A stretch of 64,000 bases of DNA from Ancylobacter novellus DSM 506 (GTDB taxonomy: Bacteria > Pseudomonadota > Alphaproteobacteria > Rhizobiales > Xanthobacteraceae), in assembly GCF_000092925.1 (NCBI RefSeq), contig NC_014217.1, positions 2,790,001-2,854,000 of the forward strand, given 5' to 3'. Position numbers and translations under genes: made by a program. The notes under the pieces were generated by a model. That model saw nothing but the letters and a program-made list of their open reading frames with translations. It was not told the DNA's origin and searched no databases. Below, one piece after another: positions 25,892 through 34,483 of the stretch (the first letter of the stretch is position 1; every line of letters starts with the position of its first letter).

Positions 25892-27556
25892 ATGAACGTA
25901 ACCTTGCCGATCACCAGCCGGGCCGCCCTCTATCTCCGCGTTTCCACCACGCGGCAGGCCGACGTTGACCTGTCCATCCCAGACCAGCGCCTCCAGACCG
26001 CTGCCTATTGCGAGCGGCAGGGCTGGTCCGTTGTGGCGGAGTATGTGGAGCCGGGTGCGTCGGCGATGGACGACAGCCGGCACGAATTCCAGCGGATGAT
26101 CGAACGGGCATCCGATGACGATCGCCCATTCGATGTCATCGTCGTCCATAGCTTCAGCCGGTTCTTCCGCGATGCCTTTGGGCTGGAGATGTACATCCGC
26201 CGCCTCGCGAAGCACGGCGTGCGGCTCGTCTCCATCACCCAGGAGCTCGGGGATGATCCGGCTCAGGTCATGATGCGGCAGGTCATCGCCCTATTCGACG
26301 AGTACCAGTCCCGCGAGAATGCCAAGCATGTGCTGCGGGCCATGAAGGAGAATGCCCGGCAGGGTTTCTATAACGGCTCCCGCCTGCCGCTCGGCTTTAC
26401 CCTCGAGGAGGTCGAGAAGCGCGGCCATCGCATCAAAAAACGGATCGTCGTCGACCCCGTGGAGGCCGAGCTCGTGCGGCTGATGTTCGATCTTTACCTG
26501 CAGGGAGATGGCACATCGGGTCCCATGGGCATCAAGGAGATAACCAAGCATCTCAACGCCAAGGGATACCGCACCCGCCTCGGTGCCCGTTACGGCGTTG
26601 GCACCATCCACGGCATTCTGACCAATCCCGTTTATGTCGGCGAATGGAGCTTCAACAAGCGCAGTTCCAAGACCGGTCAGGTGAAGCCCCAGCACGAGGT
26701 TATCCCGATCTCGGTGCCGGCCATCCTCGATCGCCGCACCTTCGACAGGGTGCAGAAGGCTCTCAGGGCCAAGAGCCCGCACAACAGCCCGCCACGGGTC
26801 ATCTCAGGTCCGATCCTTCTGACCGGACTGGCCTACTGCGCCTGTTGCGGCAGCGCCATGACGTTGCGCACCGGCACATCGAAAAGCGGCAGGGTCTATC
26901 GCTACTACAGCTGCTCTACCGCCGGCCGGGTGGGCAAGTCCGCCTGCAAGGGGCGGACGGTGCCGATGGAAAAGCTCGACCATCTGGTCACCCGCCACGT
27001 TGCCGAACGTGTGCTGATGCCCGAACGGCTGGAGGCGCTGCTGCAGTCCGTGGTCGATCGGCGGGTGAAAGCCGACGCTGAGGTTCAGGTGCGGATCGAT
27101 GAACTCTCTCGCGAAAAGACGACGGCGGAAGACAAGCTGCGGCGGCTCTACCAGCTTGTCACCGACGGCATCGCCGAACCCGACGAGATGCTCAAGGAGC
27201 AGATTGCCAAGCTCAAGGCAGATCGGGACCGTGCACATTCGGCGCTGGAGCGGATCGAGAATCAGGGTGCCGCCGCCAGCCAGCTTGATCCGGACAAGCT
27301 CGCCCGCTTCGGGCAACTCATGCGCTCAAACATCACCGAGGGCGAGGTGCCGTTCCGCAAAGCCTATCTGCGGTCGCTTATCGACGCAGTCGAAGTCGAC
27401 CAGCACGTCGTGCGCATCCACGGATCAAGGACGGTGCTGGAGAGAGCCGTACTCGCCGACCGAGCCGCCCAGCCGGGTGTTCGCGGTTTTGTACGGAAGT
27501 GGCGCGCCCACGGGGAATCGAACCCCGGTTTTCGCCGTGAGAGGGCGACGTCCTGA
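25892..27556 (+). CDS. large serine recombinase (resolvase/invertase family)
   Basis: Site-specific DNA recombinase of 554 residues. Residues 9 to 150 are the resolvase catalytic domain with nucleophile Ser18 in ALYLRVSTTRQ and the arginine region VVHSFSRFFRDAFG. The Recombinase domain follows (PLGFTLEEVEKRGHRIKK, GVGTIHGILTNPVYVGEW), then a zinc ribbon (YCACCGSAMTL, YYSCSTAGRVG) and a coiled-coil region rich in Glu and Lys. I chose ATG 25892 with GGGAGG about ten bases upstream; GTG 25850 is an alternative. The last 19 codons lie inside the tRNA-Glu gene on the other strand (tail WRAHGESNPGF). This suggests that the element is inserted at the tRNA and that the frame was completed by the target. 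Confidence 0.9.
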   Translation: MNVTLPITSRAALYLRVSTTRQADVDLSIPDQRLQTAAYCERQGWSVVAEYVEPGASAMDDSRHEFQRMIERASDDDRPFDVIVVHSFSRFFRDAFGLEMYIRRLAKHGVRLVSITQELGDDPAQVMMRQVIALFDEYQSRENAKHVLRAMKENARQGFYNGSRLPLGFTLEEVEKRGHRIKKRIVVDPVEAELVRLMFDLYLQGDGTSGPMGIKEITKHLNAKGYRTRLGARYGVGTIHGILTNPVYVGEWSFNKRSSKTGQVKPQHEVIPISVPAILDRRTFDRVQKALRAKSPHNSPPRVISGPILLTGLAYCACCGSAMTLRTGTSKSGRVYRYYSCSTAGRVGKSACKGRTVPMEKLDHLVTRHVAERVLMPERLEALLQSVVDRRVKADAEVQVRIDELSREKTTAEDKLRRLYQLVTDGIAEPDEMLKEQIAKLKADRDRAHSALERIENQGAAASQLDPDKLARFGQLMRSNITEGEVPFRKAYLRSLIDAVEVDQHVVRIHGSRTVLERAVLADRAAQPGVRGFVRKWRAHGESNPGFRRERATS

Positions 27557-27574
27557 CCGCTAGACGATGGGCGC
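27500..27574 (-). tRNA. tRNA-Glu (CTC)
   Basis: Minus-strand cloverleaf of 75 bases including an encoded CCA. Acceptor arms GCGCCCA and TGGGCGC pair fully. The anticodon stem TCGCC/GGCGA encloses loop CTCTCAC with anticodon CTC. The T arm is CCGGGG-TTCGATT-CCCCGT-like. Its 3' half overlaps the 3' end of the serine recombinase frame on the plus strand, which marks the likely insertion site of the accessory region to the left. Confidence 0.95.
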
Positions 27575-27713
27575 ATCTAGGCAGGCGGGTCTCATAAAGC
27601 CATTCGGCAGCCGGATCAAGGCCGTGCCGTGTGCATTCCCAGCGAAATTCATCGCCGCGCGAAGGGTGCTCTCCACGGCGTGGAATATTTGGATCGCAGC
27701 CGCCCTCCCCGCC

Positions 27714-28055
27714 TCACGGCTCGCTGGCGAAGGTGAGCGATCCGCGGGGCGCATGGGTGGCCGCGTCGAAGAAGCGCGTCTCGACGATGCCGCCGCGCTC
27801 CAGCGTCACCGCGATCATGTCGCCCGAAACGATCGCCGAGCGCACATTCGCGCCCTTGGGGAGCTGGATCGTGCCGGTTATCTCCACCGGCGTGCTTTTC
27901 CAGCCGACCACGACCCTGTATCCGATGGCACCGAACAGTGCGAGGAAGCCGAAGCCCATGAGCAGGCCGGAGAAGGCGGCGAAGCCGCGCAGCTTGCGCA
28001 GCACCCGCTCGGCCGCCGGGTCGAGCTTGTCGTCGTCTGAATCGGGAGAGGTCAT
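27714..28055 (-). CDS. small membrane protein, DUF6476-like
   Basis: Protein of 113 residues with an acidic N-terminus (TSPDSDDDKLDPAAERVLRK), one membrane helix (about residues 24 to 48, FSGLLMGFGFLALFGAIGY) and a C-terminal extracytoplasmic beta-rich part (ITGTIQLPKGANVRSAIVSG). This matches the small conserved protein next to rluD in many Hyphomicrobiales, labelled DUF6476 as far as I recall. The function is unknown. The start codon at 28055 overlaps the start of rluD on the opposite strand. Confidence 0.75.
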   Translation of the reverse strand: MTSPDSDDDKLDPAAERVLRKLRGFAAFSGLLMGFGFLALFGAIGYRVVVGWKSTPVEITGTIQLPKGANVRSAIVSGDMIAVTLERGGIVETRFFDAATHAPRGSLTFASEP

Positions 28056-29118
28056 GCCGGCACCGGACGAAATGAATGACGATATCGATGACGTCGCGCC
28101 CGAGCCGGCCGCGACGCGCGTCGATATCACCGCCGGGCCGCAGGATGAAGGGCTGCGGCTCGATCGCGTGCTGGCAAACCACCTGCCCGAGCTCAGCCGC
28201 ACGCGGCTTCAGGCGCTGATCGCGGAAGGGCGCGTGCTGCGCGCCGGCCGTCCGGTCGCCGGCGGTTCGGCCAAGGTCGCCCCCGGCGAGGTCTTCACCG
28301 TCGAGGTGCCGCCGCCCGAGCCCGCCGAGCCGGAGCCGCAGGACATCCCGCTCGACATCGTCTTCGAGGATGACGACCTCATCGTCATCGACAAGCCGGC
28401 CGGGCTCGTGGTGCATCCCGCCCCCGGCAATCCCGACGGCACGCTGGTCAACGCGCTGCTGTTCCATTGCGGCGCGAGCCTGTCGGGCATAGGCGGCGTG
28501 CGCCGGCCGGGCATCGTCCACCGGCTCGACAAGGACACGTCCGGCCTGATGGTCGTCGCCAAGAACGACCGCGCGCATCAGAAGCTCGCGGCGCAGTTCG
28601 CCGACCATGGCCGCACCGGGCCGCTGGAGCGCGCCTATCTCGCCTTCGTCTGGGGCGTGCCGGAGCTGCCGAGCGGCACGGTCGATGCCCCCCTCGCCCG
28701 CCATCCGGTGTCGCGCGAGCGCATCGCCGTGCGCGCGAACGGGCGCTTCGCCATCACTCATTGGCAGCGCGTCGAGGCCTATGAGGACACGCAGGGCCGC
28801 CCCGTCGCTTCGCTGGTCGAGTGCCAGTTGGAGACCGGCCGCACCCACCAGATCCGCGTGCACATGGCCCATATCGGCCATCCGCTGCTCGGCGATGCGG
28901 TCTATGGCGGCGGCCAGCGGACCAAGGCCAACCGGCTCAGCGAGGAGGCGCGCACCATGCTGGAAACGCTGGGCAGGCAGGCGCTGCACGCCGCCCGGCT
29001 CGGCTTCGAGCATCCGTCGACCGGGGAATTCATGTCGTTCGAAAGCGAACTTCCGGCCGATCTCATGCGTTTGCAGGAGGCGCTCCAGGGTCGCTCCCGC
29101 GAAGGTGAGGCGACCTGA
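28054..29118 (+). CDS. rluD: RluD-type 23S rRNA pseudouridine synthase
   Basis: Pseudouridine synthase of 354 residues, RluA/RluD family, which modifies helix 69 of 23S rRNA in RluD (positions 1911, 1915 and 1917 in E. coli numbering). An S4 RNA-binding domain occupies about residues 32 to 90 (LRLDRVLANHLPELSRTRLQ). The catalytic aspartate is Asp159 in GIVHRLDKDTSGLMVVAKN, and the family motifs IDKPAGLVVHP and ETGRTHQIRVHMAHIGHPLL are complete. ATG 28054 has GGGAG upstream; ATG 28072 is an alternative. Divergent from the DUF6476-like gene, upstream of rpoH. Confidence 0.92.
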   Translation: MPAPDEMNDDIDDVAPEPAATRVDITAGPQDEGLRLDRVLANHLPELSRTRLQALIAEGRVLRAGRPVAGGSAKVAPGEVFTVEVPPPEPAEPEPQDIPLDIVFEDDDLIVIDKPAGLVVHPAPGNPDGTLVNALLFHCGASLSGIGGVRRPGIVHRLDKDTSGLMVVAKNDRAHQKLAAQFADHGRTGPLERAYLAFVWGVPELPSGTVDAPLARHPVSRERIAVRANGRFAITHWQRVEAYEDTQGRPVASLVECQLETGRTHQIRVHMAHIGHPLLGDAVYGGGQRTKANRLSEEARTMLETLGRQALHAARLGFEHPSTGEFMSFESELPADLMRLQEALQGRSREGEAT

Positions 29119-29174
29119 ATAACGCGATTAAACAGCACCATCGCCCGGTCAACGCTTCGTGACCGGGGATTGGC

Positions 29175-29211
29175 TTGCGCTTTCGCAAAAAGACGCCGCT
29201 CCTGCTATTAT
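29175..29211 (+). promoter_or_regulatory. putative promoter region of rpoH
   Basis: A short dyad TTGCG-CTTT-CGCAA (29175 to 29188) precedes an AT-rich TATTAT (29206), which could be a -10 element about 80 bases before the rpoH start. No matching -35 and no RpoH-type CTTG pair at proper spacing is seen, so this call is weak. Confidence 0.25.
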
Positions 29212-29288
29212 AGTGTTGCGGCTGGCGACAAGCGGCCGCACGCCGGTCGCCCAATCAAGGGGACCGCGTTAATAAGGAGGGTGCATTC

Positions 29289-30200
29289 ATGGCCCGTTCC
29301 GCTATGAGCCTACCGTCCGCTGAGGGCGGCCTGAGCCGCTACCTCGCGGAAATCCGCCGGTTCCCGATGCTGGAGCCGCAGGAAGAATATATGCTCGCCA
29401 AGCGCTGGCGCGAGCACGAGGACCCGGAAGCCGCGCACAAGCTCGTCACCAGCCATCTGCGTCTCGTGGCCAAGATCGCCATGGGCTATCGCGGCTATGG
29501 CCTGCCGATCTCCGAGGTGATCTCGGAGGGCAATGTCGGCCTGATGCAGGCGGTGAAGCGCTTCGAGCCGGACAAGGGTTTCCGCCTGGCCACCTATGCC
29601 ATGTGGTGGATCAAGGCCTCGATCCAGGAATACATCCTGCGTTCGTGGAGCCTGGTGAAGATGGGCACCACGGCGGCGCAGAAGAAGCTGTTCTTCAACC
29701 TGCGCAAGGCCAAGAGCCAGATCTCGGCGCTTGAGGACGGCGATTTGCGCCCCGACCAGGTGCAGCAGATCGCCACCAAGCTCGGCGTCACCGAGCAGGA
29801 AGTCGTCGACATGAACCGTCGCCTGTCGGGCGACGCTTCGCTCAACGCGCCGCTGCGCGGCGACGTCGAGGGCGGCGGCGAGTGGCAGGACTGGCTCGCC
29901 GACGATCGCGACGACCAGGAGACGACGCTCGCCGATCTCGAGGAGACCGACAACCGGCGCAGCGCGCTGGCGGGGGCACTCTCCGTGCTCAACGAGCGCG
30001 AGCGCCGCATCTTCGAGGCGCGGCGCCTGTCGGACGATCCGATGACGCTGGAGGACCTCGCCTCCGAGTTCGGCGTGTCGCGCGAGCGCGTGCGGCAGAT
30101 CGAGGTGCGGGCCTTCGAGAAGGTGCAGAAGGCGGTCATCGATCGCGTGCACGCGATGGAGACCGCGCCGATGCGCCGCGAGGCCTCGCCCGCGCTCTGA
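29289..30200 (+). CDS. rpoH: heat-shock sigma factor RpoH (sigma-32)
   Basis: RNA polymerase sigma factor of 303 residues. Region 1.2/2 covers MLEPQEEYMLAKRW to SEVISEGNVGLMQAVKRFEP, with region 2.4 at FRLATYAMWWIKASIQEYIL. The RpoH box QKKLFFNLRK is at residues 131 to 140 and separates this from RpoD. Region 4 is at SEFGVSRERVRQIEVRAFEK. It directs RNA polymerase to heat-shock promoters. A plausible target with an alphaproteobacterial RpoH promoter is hsp20 at 50121 in this window. The start has AAGGAGG about ten bases upstream. A strong terminator follows. Confidence 0.96.
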   Translation: MARSAMSLPSAEGGLSRYLAEIRRFPMLEPQEEYMLAKRWREHEDPEAAHKLVTSHLRLVAKIAMGYRGYGLPISEVISEGNVGLMQAVKRFEPDKGFRLATYAMWWIKASIQEYILRSWSLVKMGTTAAQKKLFFNLRKAKSQISALEDGDLRPDQVQQIATKLGVTEQEVVDMNRRLSGDASLNAPLRGDVEGGGEWQDWLADDRDDQETTLADLEETDNRRSALAGALSVLNERERRIFEARRLSDDPMTLEDLASEFGVSRERVRQIEVRAFEKVQKAVIDRVHAMETAPMRREASPAL

Positions 30201-30253
30201 CGCCTCGCCCGCCCGGAGACGATCCGGGCGGCTTATATGAGGTGAAGACCATG

Positions 30254-30285
30254 ATCCCCGGGCTTCCCGCCCGGGGATTTCTTTT
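30254..30285 (+). terminator. intrinsic terminator of rpoH
   Basis: Perfect ten-base-pair stem ATCCCCGGGC/GCCCGGGGAT with a five-base loop, followed by TTCTTTT. It lies 54 bases after the rpoH stop codon. Confidence 0.85.
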
Positions 30286-30296
30286 GGCTACGGCGC

Positions 30297-30755
30297 TCAG
30301 GCCGAGAGCGGCACGCCGGACACGCCGGCCGGCCGCGCCGACGCCGCGAGCGAGGCGGCGGCGCGCACGTCGTGCGAGAGCACGTCGCGGATGCTGAGCA
30401 CCCCGACTAGCTGATGATCCTCCAGCACCGGCAGATGCCGCACATGGTGCTGGTCCATCAGCGCCCGCACATGGTCGACGCTGTCGTCCATGGTGCAGGA
30501 GATCATGTTGCGCGACATCAGATCGCCGACGGTGAGGCGCAGCGCGAGCGCGCCGCGCTCGGCGACCGCGCGCACCACGTCGCGCTCGGAGAAGATGCCG
30601 ACGACGGTGTCGCCCTCGGAGCCGCAGGCGTCCTTCACCACCACGGCGCCGATGCGCTCGCGGTTGAGCAGGGTCGCGGCCATCTCGACCGTTTCCGACA
30701 TGCGGATGGTCGGCACGCGGGCGTTCTTCAGCTTCATGAGATCGGCGACAAGCAT
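30297..30755 (-). CDS. CBS-domain pair protein
   Basis: Protein of 152 residues made of two CBS domains (about residues 8 to 68 and 77 to 135), a Bateman module that binds adenine nucleotides or similar ligands. Motifs are VVGIFSERDVVRAVAERG in the first and HHVRHLPVLEDHQLVGVLSI with RDVLSH in the second. There is no attached enzyme or channel. ATG 30755 is chosen with AGAGGG upstream; a GTG at 30791 is in frame. Stand-alone CBS pairs of this type are common in rhizobia and their partner is generally unknown. Convergent with rpoH. Confidence 0.9.
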   Translation of the reverse strand: MLVADLMKLKNARVPTIRMSETVEMAATLLNRERIGAVVVKDACGSEGDTVVGIFSERDVVRAVAERGALALRLTVGDLMSRNMISCTMDDSVDHVRALMDQHHVRHLPVLEDHQLVGVLSIRDVLSHDVRAAASLAASARPAGVSGVPLSA

Positions 30756-30907
30756 TGGCGTATCCCTCTGGTTGCGGGCGTTGGCCGTCACGTCGTCTTG
30801 TTCTTTAGTCGTGTTCTAAGTCTGGTATGCAATACACCTGACGTCAACGAAAAGAGTCGCGGCGCCGCAGCATGCGCAGCGGGGCTGGAGCGGGTGCCCA
30901 AAAGCAG

Positions 30908-30933
30908 AAAGGCCGGGCTCTCGCCCGGCCTTT
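30908..30933 (-). terminator. intrinsic terminator of the pnt operon
   Basis: Perfect 11-base-pair stem AAAGGCCGGGC/GCCCGGCCTTT with a four-base loop, followed on the minus strand by a T-rich run. It lies 20 bases after the pntB stop codon. Confidence 0.85.
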
Positions 30934-30952
30934 CGTCGTCCAAGTGGCGCCT

Positions 30953-32356
30953 TTAGTGAGCGAGGTTCTTGACGATATCTTCGACCATTTTCTTTGCGTC
31001 GGCGAAGAGCATCATGGTGTTGTCGCGGAAGAACAGCTCGTTCTCGACGCCGGCATAGCCGGCGGCCATGCCGCGCTTGATGAACAGCACGGTCTTGGCC
31101 TTCTCGACGTCGAGGATCGGCATGCCGAAGATCGGCGACTGCGGGTCGGTCTTGGCCGCCGGGTTGGTCACGTCGTTGGCGCCGATGACGAAGGCGACGT
31201 CCGCCTGCGCGAACTCGCTATTGATGTCCTCGAGCTCGAACACCTCGTCATAGGGCACGTTGGCCTCGGCCAGCAGCACGTTCATGTGGCCGGGCATGCG
31301 GCCGGCGACGGGATGGATGGCGTACTTCACCTCGACGCCCTCCTCCTTCAGCTTGTCGGCCATCTCTCTGAGGGCATGCTGGGCCTGCGCCACCGCCATG
31401 CCGTAGCCGGGCACGATGATCACCTTCGACGCGTTCTTCATGATGAAGGCGGCGTCCTCGGCCGAGCCCTGCTTCACCGGACGGGTCTCCACCGCCCCGC
31501 CGGCCGCGGCAGAGGTGTCGCCGCCGAAGCCGCCGAGGATGACGGAGATGAAGCTCCGGTTCATGCCCTTGCACATGATGTAGGACAGGATCGCGCCCGA
31601 CGAGCCGACCAGCGCGCCGGTGATGATCAGCGCGGTGTTGCCCAGCGTGAAGCCGATGCCCGCCGCCGCCCAGCCGGAGTAGGAGTTCAGCATCGAGACG
31701 ACCACCGGCATGTCGGCGCCGCCGATCGGGATGATGATGAGGCCGCCCAGCACGAGGCTGACGATCACGATCGCCCAGAACACGGTATGGCTCTCGGTGG
31801 CGACGAGAACGCCGATCAGCACGACGAGCAGCAGAGCGAGGCCGGCATTGATGACGTGCCGGCCCGGCAGCATGATCGGCTTGCCGCTCATATTGCCGTT
31901 CAGCTTGGCGAAGGCGATGACGGAACCTGTAAAGGTGATGGCGCCGATGGCGACGCCGAGGCTCATCTCGATCAGCGCCTGGCCGTGGATGGCGCCGACC
32001 TCGCCGATGCCGAAGGCTTCCGGCGCATAGAGCGCGGCCGCCGCCACCATCACTGCGGCAAGGCCGACCAGCGAGTGGAAGGCCGCTACCAGCTGCGGCA
32101 TCTGCGTCATGGCGATCTTGCGGGCGATGACCGCGCCGGCGCCGCCGCCGATGGCGAGGCCGCCGATCACCAGCCCCCAGCCCAGCGCGCCCGAGGGCGG
32201 GCTCGCGGCGAGCGTGGTCAGGATGGCGATGGCCATGCCGACCATGCCGAACAGATTGCCCCGGCGCGAGGTGACGGGGCTGGAGAGCCCGCGCAGCGCC
32301 AGGATGAACAGGACGCCCGAGACGAGGTAGAGCAGTGCGACGAGATTGGCGTTCAT
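30953..32356 (-). CDS. pntB: NAD(P) transhydrogenase subunit beta
   Basis: Inner-membrane subunit of 467 residues of the proton-translocating transhydrogenase, which passes hydride from NADH to NADP+. The first 270 residues hold about nine membrane helices (LVALLYLVSGVLFILALRG onward). The C-terminal domain III binds NADP(H): IIVPGYGMAVAQAQHALREM, then HPVAGRMPGHMNVLLAEANV, VIGANDVTNPAAKTDPQSPI and IKRGMAAGYAGVENELF. It follows pntAB by ten bases. Length and motifs are normal, and the strong terminator behind it ends the operon. Confidence 0.95.
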   Translation of the reverse strand: MNANLVALLYLVSGVLFILALRGLSSPVTSRRGNLFGMVGMAIAILTTLAASPPSGALGWGLVIGGLAIGGGAGAVIARKIAMTQMPQLVAAFHSLVGLAAVMVAAAALYAPEAFGIGEVGAIHGQALIEMSLGVAIGAITFTGSVIAFAKLNGNMSGKPIMLPGRHVINAGLALLLVVLIGVLVATESHTVFWAIVIVSLVLGGLIIIPIGGADMPVVVSMLNSYSGWAAAGIGFTLGNTALIITGALVGSSGAILSYIMCKGMNRSFISVILGGFGGDTSAAAGGAVETRPVKQGSAEDAAFIMKNASKVIIVPGYGMAVAQAQHALREMADKLKEEGVEVKYAIHPVAGRMPGHMNVLLAEANVPYDEVFELEDINSEFAQADVAFVIGANDVTNPAAKTDPQSPIFGMPILDVEKAKTVLFIKRGMAAGYAGVENELFFRDNTMMLFADAKKMVEDIVKNLAH

Positions 32357-32366
32357 GGGCCCCGTC

Positions 32367-32837
32367 TCACTTCTTCTTCGAGTACATGGCCAGCATCCGG
32401 CTGGTCACCAGGAAGCCGCCGAAGATGTTCACGCTGGCGAGGATCAGGCCGATGAAGCCGAAGCCCTTGGCCCATTCCGTGCCTTCCGCGCTCATCGCGT
32501 CGACGCCGACCGCCAGCAGCGCGCCGACCACGATCACCGAGGAGATGGCGTTGGTGACGCTCATCAGCGGCGTGTGCAGCGCCGGCGTCACCGACCACAC
32601 CACGTAATAGCCGACGAACACCGCAAGCACGAAGATGGCGAGGCGGAACACGAAGGGGTCGATCGCCCCGCCTGAGACCGCATGCGCCACCTGCCCGGCG
32701 ACTTCCGCATAATGCTGCGCGGCGGCGTCGGCATAGGCCTGCGCCGCCTCGGCGGCCTGGCGCGCCACTTCGGCCGCCACCCGCGCCCCCTCAACCGCGT
32801 TCTGGGCGACCGGATCGCCCGCTGCCGGATTGGCCAT
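32367..32837 (-). CDS. pntAB: NAD(P) transhydrogenase subunit alpha part 2
   Basis: Small membrane subunit of 156 residues, equal to the C-terminal helices of E. coli PntA; alphaproteobacteria carry it as a separate gene. Hydrophobic helices start at [20 protein letters not shown], followed by [20 protein letters not shown] and [18 protein letters not shown], all family-typical. The N-terminal 50 residues are an alanine-rich helix that is longer than usual. It lies between pntAA (93 bases upstream) and pntB (ten bases downstream). Confidence 0.94.
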   Translation of the reverse strand: MANPAAGDPVAQNAVEGARVAAEVARQAAEAAQAYADAAAQHYAEVAGQVAHAVSGGAIDPFVFRLAIFVLAVFVGYYVVWSVTPALHTPLMSVTNAISSVIVVGALLAVGVDAMSAEGTEWAKGFGFIGLILASVNIFGGFLVTSRMLAMYSKKK

Positions 32838-32929
32838 TTCCCTAAATCCCCTGGAAGTCTGTTGTCCGAGCCCTGCCGCGCCCTCCCCGGCGCGACCGGC
32901 CCGCCCTGTCGATCATGACGAAGCAGCGC

Positions 32930-34093
32930 TCACGCCGCCGAGGCGGCGTCGCCGGCCCCTTGCGGCTTGAAGCCGGGATGCACCACCGCCCCGTCGCGGG
33001 TCAGCAGCGTCGCCTTCACCAGCTCGTCCTCCCACTTCACGGCAAGGCTCTTCGTCCCCTTGTCGATCAGCGTCTCCACGAAGGCGTAGAGGTTCTTGGC
33101 GTAGAGCTGCGAGGCCGTCGCTGCGAGGCGTCCCGGCACGTTGAGGTGCCCGACGATCTTCACCCCGTTGGCGGTGGTGACCACCTCGCCCGGCACGGCG
33201 CCCTCGACATTGCCGCCGCGCTCGACCGCGAGGTCGATGACCACCGAGCCCGGCTTCATCGACGCCACCATCTCGCCCGAGACGAGCTTGGGCGCCGGAC
33301 GGCCGGGGATCAGCGCCGTGGTGATGACGACATCCTGCTTGGCGATGTGCGAGGCGACCAAGGCCGCCTGCTTGGCCTGGTACTCCGCCGACATCTGCTT
33401 GGCGTAGCCGCCCGCCGTCTCCGCCTGCTTGAACTCCTCGTCCTCCACGGCGATGAACTTGCCGCCGAGGGACTCCACCTGCTCCTTCGCCGCCGGCCGC
33501 ACGTCGGTCGCCGAGACCACCGCGCCGAGGCGCCGCGCCGTCGCCACCGCCTGCAGCCCCGCCACGCCGGCGCCCATGACGAAGACCCGCGCCGCCGGCA
33601 CCGTGCCCGCCGCCGTCATCATCATCGGGAAGGCCCGGCCGAACTCGCCGGCCGCATCCACCACCGCCCGATAGCCCGCAAGGTTCGCCTGGCTGGACAA
33701 GACGTCCATCACCTGCGCCCGCGTGATGCGCGGCATCAGCTCCATCGCGAAGGCCGACACGCCCGCCTTGGCCAGCGCCTCCAGATCCTTCTCATGCCCG
33801 TACGGGTCCATGATCGCGATCGCCAGCGCCCCGCGGTTCGCCCCCTTCAGAGCCGAAGCCTCCGGACGACGAACGCTCAGCACAATGTCCGCGTTTGCGA
33901 CGGCGGCAGCGTTGTCCGCAACGACCTTCGCACCCGCGCCCTCATAATCCCCGTCGCCAACACCCGACGCCAAACCCGCGCCCGACGCAACGACGACCTC
34001 CGCACCCAACCCGACATAGCGCTTCACCGTGTCAGGCGACGCGGCGACCCGTGGCTCCAAACCAGAGCTCTCCTTGACGACTGCAATACGCAT
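32930..34093 (-). CDS. pntAA: NAD(P) transhydrogenase subunit alpha part 1
   Basis: Soluble NAD(H)-binding subunit of 387 residues. It begins MRIAVVKESSGLEPRVAASP, an alanine-dehydrogenase-like N-terminus. The nucleotide fold reads RVFVMGAGVAGLQAVATARR, and domain I ends with the RPAPKLVSGEMVASMKPGSV region. With PntAB and PntB it makes the Re/Si-specific transhydrogenase that supplies NADPH. Eight bases separate it from the upstream cytochrome oxidase subunit IV gene, so the two are probably co-transcribed. Confidence 0.95.
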   Translation of the reverse strand: MRIAVVKESSGLEPRVAASPDTVKRYVGLGAEVVVASGAGLASGVGDGDYEGAGAKVVADNAAAVANADIVLSVRRPEASALKGANRGALAIAIMDPYGHEKDLEALAKAGVSAFAMELMPRITRAQVMDVLSSQANLAGYRAVVDAAGEFGRAFPMMMTAAGTVPAARVFVMGAGVAGLQAVATARRLGAVVSATDVRPAAKEQVESLGGKFIAVEDEEFKQAETAGGYAKQMSAEYQAKQAALVASHIAKQDVVITTALIPGRPAPKLVSGEMVASMKPGSVVIDLAVERGGNVEGAVPGEVVTTANGVKIVGHLNVPGRLAATASQLYAKNLYAFVETLIDKGTKSLAVKWEDELVKATLLTRDGAVVHPGFKPQGAGDAASAA

Positions 34094-34101
34094 GGTGGGT
34101 C

Positions 34102-34395
34102 TCAGGAAGTGACGATGAGGAGGACGACGAGGATGCCGAGCAGGCCGAACAGCAGCTTCGGCTGGCCATCCTTCGAGGCGAGGCCGATGGCGGCCACCGC
34201 CACCGAGGCGAGCGTGCCAAGGGTGAACAGGCCCCAGTGACCGTTCGCGCCGCCAATGCCGAACGCCACCATGAAGCAGGCGAGAGCGACCGTGCTGACC
34301 AGCGTCAGTTTGGCGAAGAAATGATACGTGCCCTGGTGCTCGGCGTAGTCGTTGCCTTCAGCCGTGGCGTATTCCGGCGCTCCATGGTCAGCCAT
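34102..34395 (-). CDS. aa3-type cytochrome c oxidase subunit IV
   Basis: Membrane protein of 97 residues of the bacterial COX4 (aa3 subunit IV) family. The family signature at the start of the first helix is YAEHQGTYHFFAKLTLVSTV. Two or three hydrophobic segments follow. It lies directly before pntAA, a layout I know from other Hyphomicrobiales; the longer, 97-residue form matches that group. Its role in the oxidase is minor or structural. Confidence 0.8.
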   Translation of the reverse strand: MADHGAPEYATAEGNDYAEHQGTYHFFAKLTLVSTVALACFMVAFGIGGANGHWGLFTLGTLASVAVAAIGLASKDGQPKLLFGLLGILVVLLIVTS

Positions 34396-34483
34396 ACGAG
34401 ACCCCCTCCAAAGGGATAATACAAGCGAGCCTCCGCTTTAGCGGAAGACTCCCGATGCGGCAACGGCAGGTTACAGGCGCAAC

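Noticed and set aside
27500..27574. A second copy of the tRNA-Glu 3' end inside the window as left attachment site
   Set aside because: I looked for the sequence in the accessory part and found none; the left end must be outside the window, if it exists.
29119..29288. An RpoH-type promoter in front of rpoH itself
   Set aside because: CTTG at 29174 has no CYTAT element at 17 or 18 bases; spacing to TATTAT is 27 or more.
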